DNA of 64,000 nt from Acetilactobacillus jinshanensis_A (GTDB lineage: Bacteria; Bacillota; Bacilli; Lactobacillales; Lactobacillaceae), in contig CP171343.1 of NCBI GenBank assembly GCA_043289735.1, forward strand, positions 868,001 to 932,000. Reading direction: 5' to 3'. How positions within the stretch are numbered: position 1 is the first letter of the stretch; every line of letters starts with the position of its first letter. This document shows positions 59,050-64,000 of this stretch, in pieces. A program made the position numbers and the translations under genes. The notes beneath the pieces were generated by a model. That model worked only from the letters and a program-made list of their open reading frames with translations, did no database searches and was not told the origin of the DNA.

Positions 59050-60057
59050 TTATTTACGCTTTCGAATGGCGTTAATACTGCTTAAAGATTTACCAGTCCC
59101 AATAGCAACACAATCCATCGGATGCTTAGCAATGGATACCGGAACCCGAGTAGCTTTAGAAATCACGTCAGCAATGTTCTTTAATAAAGCACCACCACCG
59201 GTCAAAACGATTCCGTGATCAATTACATCCGAAGCAATTTCAGGTGAAGTTTCTTCTAAAGTATCTTTAACGGCACTAATAATACCTTCAATTGGTTCAT
59301 GCATTGCCTTCGCAATATCAACCGCCGAAATCTTTTCGGTCTTTGGCAAACCGGTCAATAAATAACGGCCCCGAACGGTCATATCATCAATCTCTTTAGC
59401 GGCTTCAACCGATGCGGAGCCAATATCCCACTTGATTTTTTCAGCAGTTCGTTCACCAACTAATAAATTATAATGCTGACGAATATAATTAGCAATGGCA
59501 TCATTTAATTTATCACCGGCAATTCGTACGGACTGACTGGAAACGATTCCGCCTAACGAAATGGTAGCAATATCAGTGGTTCCACCACCAATATCAACCA
59601 CCATGCTACCGGTTGGATCCATAACCGGTAAACCGGCACCGATAGCAGCAGCAAACGGTTCTTCAATTACGTAAGCGCCTTTAGCACCGGCAACTCGAGT
59701 TGCATCAATTACGGCACGCTTTTCGACGGCCGTTACGCTACTAGGTACACATACCATTACGTAAGGACGACCCGTTGAATGACCCAAAGCCTTGCTCATA
59801 TAATACTTAAGCATCGCAACGGTCGTATCATAATCAGCAATCACACCGTCCTTCATCGGTCGAATGGCCGCGATACTAGCCGGTGTACGACCGATCATGT
59901 CACGAGCTTCGTTACCAACGGCAACTACGTGACCCGTCTTAGTGTTCTTAGCAACTACCGAAGGTTCTCGTAAAACGATTCCTTTACCTTCAATATAAAC
60001 AATCGTATTAGCGGTACCTAAATCAATACCGATATTTTTAGTTCCAAATCCAAACAA
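59050..60057 (-). CDS. mreB: Rod-shape actin MreB
   Basis: 335 residues. Actin-fold phosphate loops (IGIDLGTANTIVY; DIGGGTTDIATISLGG) and LTGGGALLKNI are intact. It forms membrane-bound filaments guiding side-wall synthesis, so the cell is presumably a rod although rodZ is a remnant. First gene of mreBCD-minCD, after folC. Confidence 0.96.
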   Translation of the reverse strand: MFGFGTKNIGIDLGTANTIVYIEGKGIVLREPSVVAKNTKTGHVVAVGNEARDMIGRTPASIAAIRPMKDGVIADYDTTVAMLKYYMSKALGHSTGRPYVMVCVPSSVTAVEKRAVIDATRVAGAKGAYVIEEPFAAAIGAGLPVMDPTGSMVVDIGGGTTDIATISLGGIVSSQSVRIAGDKLNDAIANYIRQHYNLLVGERTAEKIKWDIGSASVEAAKEIDDMTVRGRYLLTGLPKTEKISAVDIAKAMHEPIEGIISAVKDTLEETSPEIASDVIDHGIVLTGGGALLKNIADVISKATRVPVSIAKHPMDCVAIGTGKSLSSINAIRKRK

Positions 60058-60100
60058 AACAATTCATCCCTTCATAATTTATTTAAATCGTTTAAATTTA

Positions 60101-61419
60101 TTAATTTTTATGATTTATAAATAACGATCTAACGTTGGATACAAAATACAATGATCCAGTTATTAATAATACATCATCCATCGACATCATGGAAACCGTC
60201 TGAACAATTGCTAGTTTCCAATTTGAAACGTATTTAATGGGATGTTTAGCCTTGACCGCTTTAGCTAGCGGCTTTAAATCAGCAGCACCTCGTTTACCTG
60301 GACCGTTAAATTCGGTTAATACCAAGTGAACATTATTAATTTGGCTTAGAATTTTAACCATCTTCTGATATTGCTTATCGGCAAAGATAGCTAAAATCAC
60401 GTACACGTCATGCTGGGCAAACCGCTGACTCAAAATCGGCTTAATCGCTTTAATTGCAGGTACGTTATGAGCACCGTCAATTACGACCATCGGCGAATTA
60501 TTCAACCGTTCGAAACGGCCGGCCCAAAACGTTTTGGCCAGACCTTTTCTAACAACACTAGCATCCGCATGCAGATGATTAACGCGGCAGAATTGCACAT
60601 AGGCTTCAACCGCCACCGCAGCGTTATCCACTTCGTAGCTGCCGATCATCTGAATTTCAGCCCGGTGAAGCTTCAAATCCTTAGACTTAAAATCAAAGAT
60701 TTCGTTCCATCCCGTCGGCTGATAACGTTTGGTAAAGAAATCACGATTAAGATCGATAAGTGACTACCCTTTTCTTTAGCCGTCTTTTTGATAACCGCTA
60801 AAGGAGCTGGGCTAATTCGACCGGCCACTACCGGCTTACCCGGTTTAATGATTCCCGCCTTTTGATAAGCGATCTTAGGCAAGGTGTCGCCTAGAATCTT
60901 CATATGATCCCAGCTGACCGTGGTGATCGCTGAAACTTCAGGAATCAACACGTTGGTCGAATCATAGCGGCCGCCAATGCCAACTTCAACGATCACGATG
61001 TCTGCATGGCCTTCAGCAAAGTACTTGAACATCATGGCGGTTATGACTTCGAATTCGGTCGGGCCACCTTCGGGAAGCGTTTTGTCCAACGCTTCAGCCG
61101 CCGGGGCTACTGCTTTAGCTAACCGAAGAATGGTTGAATTACTGACGGGCTTCCCGTTAACACTGATTCGTTCGTTAAAAGTCACTAAATAAGGTGAAGT
61201 AAACGTACCAACGGTATATCCAGACTGCTGTAGCAAATTCCGCAAGAACGTTACTACCGATCCTTTACCGTTGGTTCCGGTCACGTGAATCATGTTCTTA
61301 ATCTTTTTTTGGGGATTGCCTAATTTCTTCATGAACAGCCGCATTCGGTCCAACGTCGGACTCCGTTTAAATTTATGACGGCTAGCAATAAACGCTAACG
61401 CATCATGATAAGTCTTCAT
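60101..61419 (-). pseudogene. folC: Folylpolyglutamate/dihydrofolate synthase, frameshifted
   Basis: The N-terminal half from 61419 has the Mur-ligase-type P-loop HVTGTNGKGSV, LVTFNERISVNG and the VEVGIGGRYDSTNV motif. The frame then goes wrong near 60740-60765; the natural continuation, one base over, is RDFFTKRYQPTGWNEIFDF and then the open C-terminal half (AGRFERLNNSPMVVIDGAHNVPAI) to 60101. A single indel breaks an enzyme normally needed to retain folates. Either the strain relies on imported folate or the indel is an error. The valS-folC order is standard. Confidence 0.85.
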
Positions 61420-61430
61420 GAAATCCTTCT

Positions 61431-64000
61431 TTATTTTTGACTATTATTAATCGTAGCTAAACGCTTGTTAGCGGCATCTAATTTAGATTGATTAGCTACC
61501 CGTTTAGCCTTTTCAGAATCAACCAATTTCTTCGGAGCGTTTTTCACAAAGCCCTGGTTAGCCAACATTTTCTTAGCTCGCTTTACTTCATGAGTAAACT
61601 TAGCAATCTGTTTCTTGGTTCGGGTAACTTCAGCCTTCATGTCGACTAACTGAGATAACGGAATACTTACTTGGGCGTTATCCATAACGCTGGTCATGGC
61701 TAATTTAGGAACCTGAACGTCCTTGCCGACTTTAAATTCTTTCGGATGACAGAAACGCTGGATATAACCGTAGTTCTTATTATAGACCTGCTTTAACGTC
61801 GAATCATCGGTCTTAACCAGGATATTAACACTGCTGGACATCTTGGCGTTGACTTCGGCCCGAATGTTACGAACGGTCTTGATCAGGTCAATTAAACGAT
61901 CCATTTCTTTTTCGGCCTGCGGATCGTTGAAGTCCGGATGGTCAACCGGATACTTAGCGGTGGCCAAAGCCTTGCCTTCGTGCGGCATCGCTAACCAGAT
62001 CTTTTCGGTCACGAACGGCATTACCGGCTGTAAGAGACGTAAAGTCTGATCTAAGACGTAGGCCAAGACGTTCTGGGTATTCTTCTTAGCCTGAGCGTCG
62101 TCGCCGGTCAAGATGGCTTTACTCATTTCAATGTACCAGTCACAGAAGTCATCCCAGATGAAGTCGTAAATGCAGTGACCAGCTTCACCAAAGTTGAATT
62201 TCTTATACTGATCAGTAATGTGGTTAACCACGTAATTCAAGCGGCTTAAGATCCAGCGATCAGCTAAGTTCATCTGATCACGAGGCGGCAAGACCGGCTT
62301 CTTCATGTCGCCTAAGTTCATGATGACGTAACGGCTAGCGTTCCAGATCTTGTTAACGAAGTTCCAGGACGAAGCCATCTTCTTGTAACTAAACTTAATG
62401 TCCTGGCCTTCGGTAGTTCCGTTCGACAGGAACCAGCGTAAGGCATCGGCACCGTATTTCTTGATAACGTCCATCGGGTCAATCCCGTTGCCTAGCGACT
62501 TACTCATCTTGACACCGTGAGCATCACGAATTAAGCCGTGCAGTAAGACGTGCTTAAACGGTCGCTTGCCGGTGAAGTGAAGACTCTGAAAAATCATCCG
62601 GGAAACCCAGAAGAAGATAATGTCATAACCGGTAACCAACGTATTAGTCGGGAAGTAACGCTTATAATCAGAAGTCTTGGTATCAGGCCAGCCCATGGTT
62701 ACGAATGGCCATAAAGCACTAGAGAACCACGTATCTAAAACGTCTGGATCCTGCTTCCAGTTTTCAGCATCTTTCGGTGCATGTTCACCGACGTAAACCT
62801 TGCCGGTCTTTTTGTTATACCAAGCCGGAATTCGGTGGCCCCACCATAACTGACGAGAAATACACCAGTCATGAATATTATTCATCCACTGCATAAAGGT
62901 ATGTTCGAAACGTTTCGGTACGAAATCAACCCGGTTACTAGTCTTCTGATTCTCCATAGCTCTTTTAGCTAACGGCTTCATCCGAACGAACCACTGGGTC
63001 GACAAACGGGATTCAATCTGAACGCCGGTTCGAGATGAATGGCCAACGGCATGAACGATCGGCTTGATCTTAATAATCTTATTTTCTTTCTTTAAATCGT
63101 TAACCATCGCTTTACGAGCCTGGAAACGAGTCATACCTTCGTATTTACCAGCGTTAGCGTTCATGGTTGCGTCTTCGTTCATGGTGTTAATCTGAGCTAA
63201 ATGATGACGTTTACCAACCTGAAAATCATTCGGATCATGAGCTGGCGTAATTTTAACCATTCCGGTCCCAAACTTAGGATCAGCATGCTGATCGGCAACG
63301 ATCGGAATCTTACGACCAACTAACGGAACCACAACGTATTTGCCAACGATGTTCTGATAACGCTTATCATGCGGATTAACGGCAACCGCCGTATCACCGA
63401 ACATGGTTTCCGGACGGGTCGTGGCAATTTCAATATAATTATGGCCATGGAATTTCGTATCGTCAGCAAATGGATACTTAACGTGGTAGAAGGCACCTTT
63501 ATCATTGTGGTAAGTAACTTCAATATCTGATAAAGCGGTCCGAGCTAACGGATCCCAGTTGATAATGTACTTACCACGGTAGATCAGGCCTTCTTTATAT
63601 AATTGAACAAAGACCTTTCGAACGGCTTTCTTAAAGCCGTCATCTAAGGTAAAACGTTCACGGCTATAATCTAGAGACAGGCCTAATTTAGCCCACTGCT
63701 TTTTAATGGTAGCAGCGTAATGATCTTTCCATTTCCAGATCAAATTGATTTCTTTCTTACGGCCGATATCGTACCGGGAAATTCCCTTTTTACGCATCTT
63801 AGCTTCGACCTTAGCCTGCGTAGCAATTCCGGCATGATCCATTCCCGGAACCCACAAGGTATCGTAGCCCTGCATCCGTTTCTGACGGATCATCATATCC
63901 TGCAGGGTCGTGTCCCAGGCGTGGCCTAAATGAAGCTTACCGGTAACGTTCGGCGGCGGTAAAACGATTGAATACGGCTTGGCTTTCGGATTACCACTCG
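61431..64000 (-). CDS. valS: Valyl-tRNA synthetase (N-terminus beyond the window)
   Basis: 856 codons are open from the window edge to 61431. The first visible residues are IVLPPPNVTGKLHLGHAWD, so only about 30-40 N-terminal residues are cut off. Class I motifs: HLGH (HIGH) and KMSKS near residue 550 of the visible part; the editing domain has ATTRPETMFGDTAVAV; the C-terminal coiled coil (EVTRTKKQIAKFTHEVKRAKKML) is present. It charges tRNA-Val. No damage is seen. Confidence 0.96.
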   Translation of the reverse strand, partial: SGNPKAKPYSIVLPPPNVTGKLHLGHAWDTTLQDMMIRQKRMQGYDTLWVPGMDHAGIATQAKVEAKMRKKGISRYDIGRKKEINLIWKWKDHYAATIKKQWAKLGLSLDYSRERFTLDDGFKKAVRKVFVQLYKEGLIYRGKYIINWDPLARTALSDIEVTYHNDKGAFYHVKYPFADDTKFHGHNYIEIATTRPETMFGDTAVAVNPHDKRYQNIVGKYVVVPLVGRKIPIVADQHADPKFGTGMVKITPAHDPNDFQVGKRHHLAQINTMNEDATMNANAGKYEGMTRFQARKAMVNDLKKENKIIKIKPIVHAVGHSSRTGVQIESRLSTQWFVRMKPLAKRAMENQKTSNRVDFVPKRFEHTFMQWMNNIHDWCISRQLWWGHRIPAWYNKKTGKVYVGEHAPKDAENWKQDPDVLDTWFSSALWPFVTMGWPDTKTSDYKRYFPTNTLVTGYDIIFFWVSRMIFQSLHFTGKRPFKHVLLHGLIRDAHGVKMSKSLGNGIDPMDVIKKYGADALRWFLSNGTTEGQDIKFSYKKMASSWNFVNKIWNASRYVIMNLGDMKKPVLPPRDQMNLADRWILSRLNYVVNHITDQYKKFNFGEAGHCIYDFIWDDFCDWYIEMSKAILTGDDAQAKKNTQNVLAYVLDQTLRLLQPVMPFVTEKIWLAMPHEGKALATAKYPVDHPDFNDPQAEKEMDRLIDLIKTVRNIRAEVNAKMSSSVNILVKTDDSTLKQVYNKNYGYIQRFCHPKEFKVGKDVQVPKLAMTSVMDNAQVSIPLSQLVDMKAEVTRTKKQIAKFTHEVKRAKKMLANQGFVKNAPKKLVDSEKAKRVANQSKLDAANKRLATINNSQK

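Overview
The window is chromosomal DNA of a Lactobacillaceae bacterium. The evidence is the gene order (valS-folC-mreBCD-minCD, rodZ-pgsA-cinA-recA-rny, mutS-mutL-ruvAB-yajC, alaS-ruvX-yrzB, ccpA-ytxGH, yebC-comG), the Lys/D-Asp cell-wall genes, an S(MK)-box in front of metK, T-box leaders on leuS and alaS, and a long tRNA run after the rRNA operon. Nearly all genes lie on the minus strand. No prophage, insertion sequence or CRISPR array was seen.

Layout. 1-2500: an unrecognised ORF, two tandem decayed aminotransferase genes and a terminator-ended RNA element I cannot assign. 2522-7948: a four-gene wall operon (asnB, murE, D-aspartate ligase, aspartate racemase) that would make, attach and amidate a D-Asp crossbridge; the ligase carries an in-frame TGA at codon 27. 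8121-18401: tRNA-Leu, mscL, NAD(P)H-hydrate dehydratase, a frameshifted C69 dipeptidase, leuS, mnmM, metK and a UvrA2-type gene. 18485-25568: an rRNA operon (16S-23S-5S) followed by 24 tRNA genes. 25797-31800: a remnant of lit, a yutD-yutF fusion, an amino-acid permease, a methyltransferase and a ruined comG competence operon. 31883-45706: yebC, ccpA, ytxGH, a broken MscS channel, rdgB, trxA, mutS2, cvpA, zapA, yrzB, ruvX, alaS, cshB and nrnA. 45755-64000: yajC, ruvBA, broken mutL and mutS, rny, recA, a cinA remnant, pgsA, a rodZ remnant, minDC, mreDCB, a frameshifted folC and valS (cut by the window edge).

The strongest theme is selective decay. Long essential genes (leuS, valS, alaS, asnB, murE, metK, rny, mreB) are open from end to end, while competence (comG, cinA), mismatch repair (mutS, mutL), mutS2, the recA tail, folC, rodZ, MscS, the dipeptidase and the aminotransferases carry stops, frameshifts or deletions. 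This looks like reductive, possibly mutator-driven evolution, although a share of assembly error cannot be excluded.

Two observations in the RNA genes stand out. About 80 nt of the 16S gene around the 530 loop looks like plant mitochondrial small-subunit rRNA rather than a lactobacillus, which suggests a chimeric consensus or, less likely, real gene conversion. Eight tRNA genes carry C in place of near-universal uridines (U33 in five, U55 in three).
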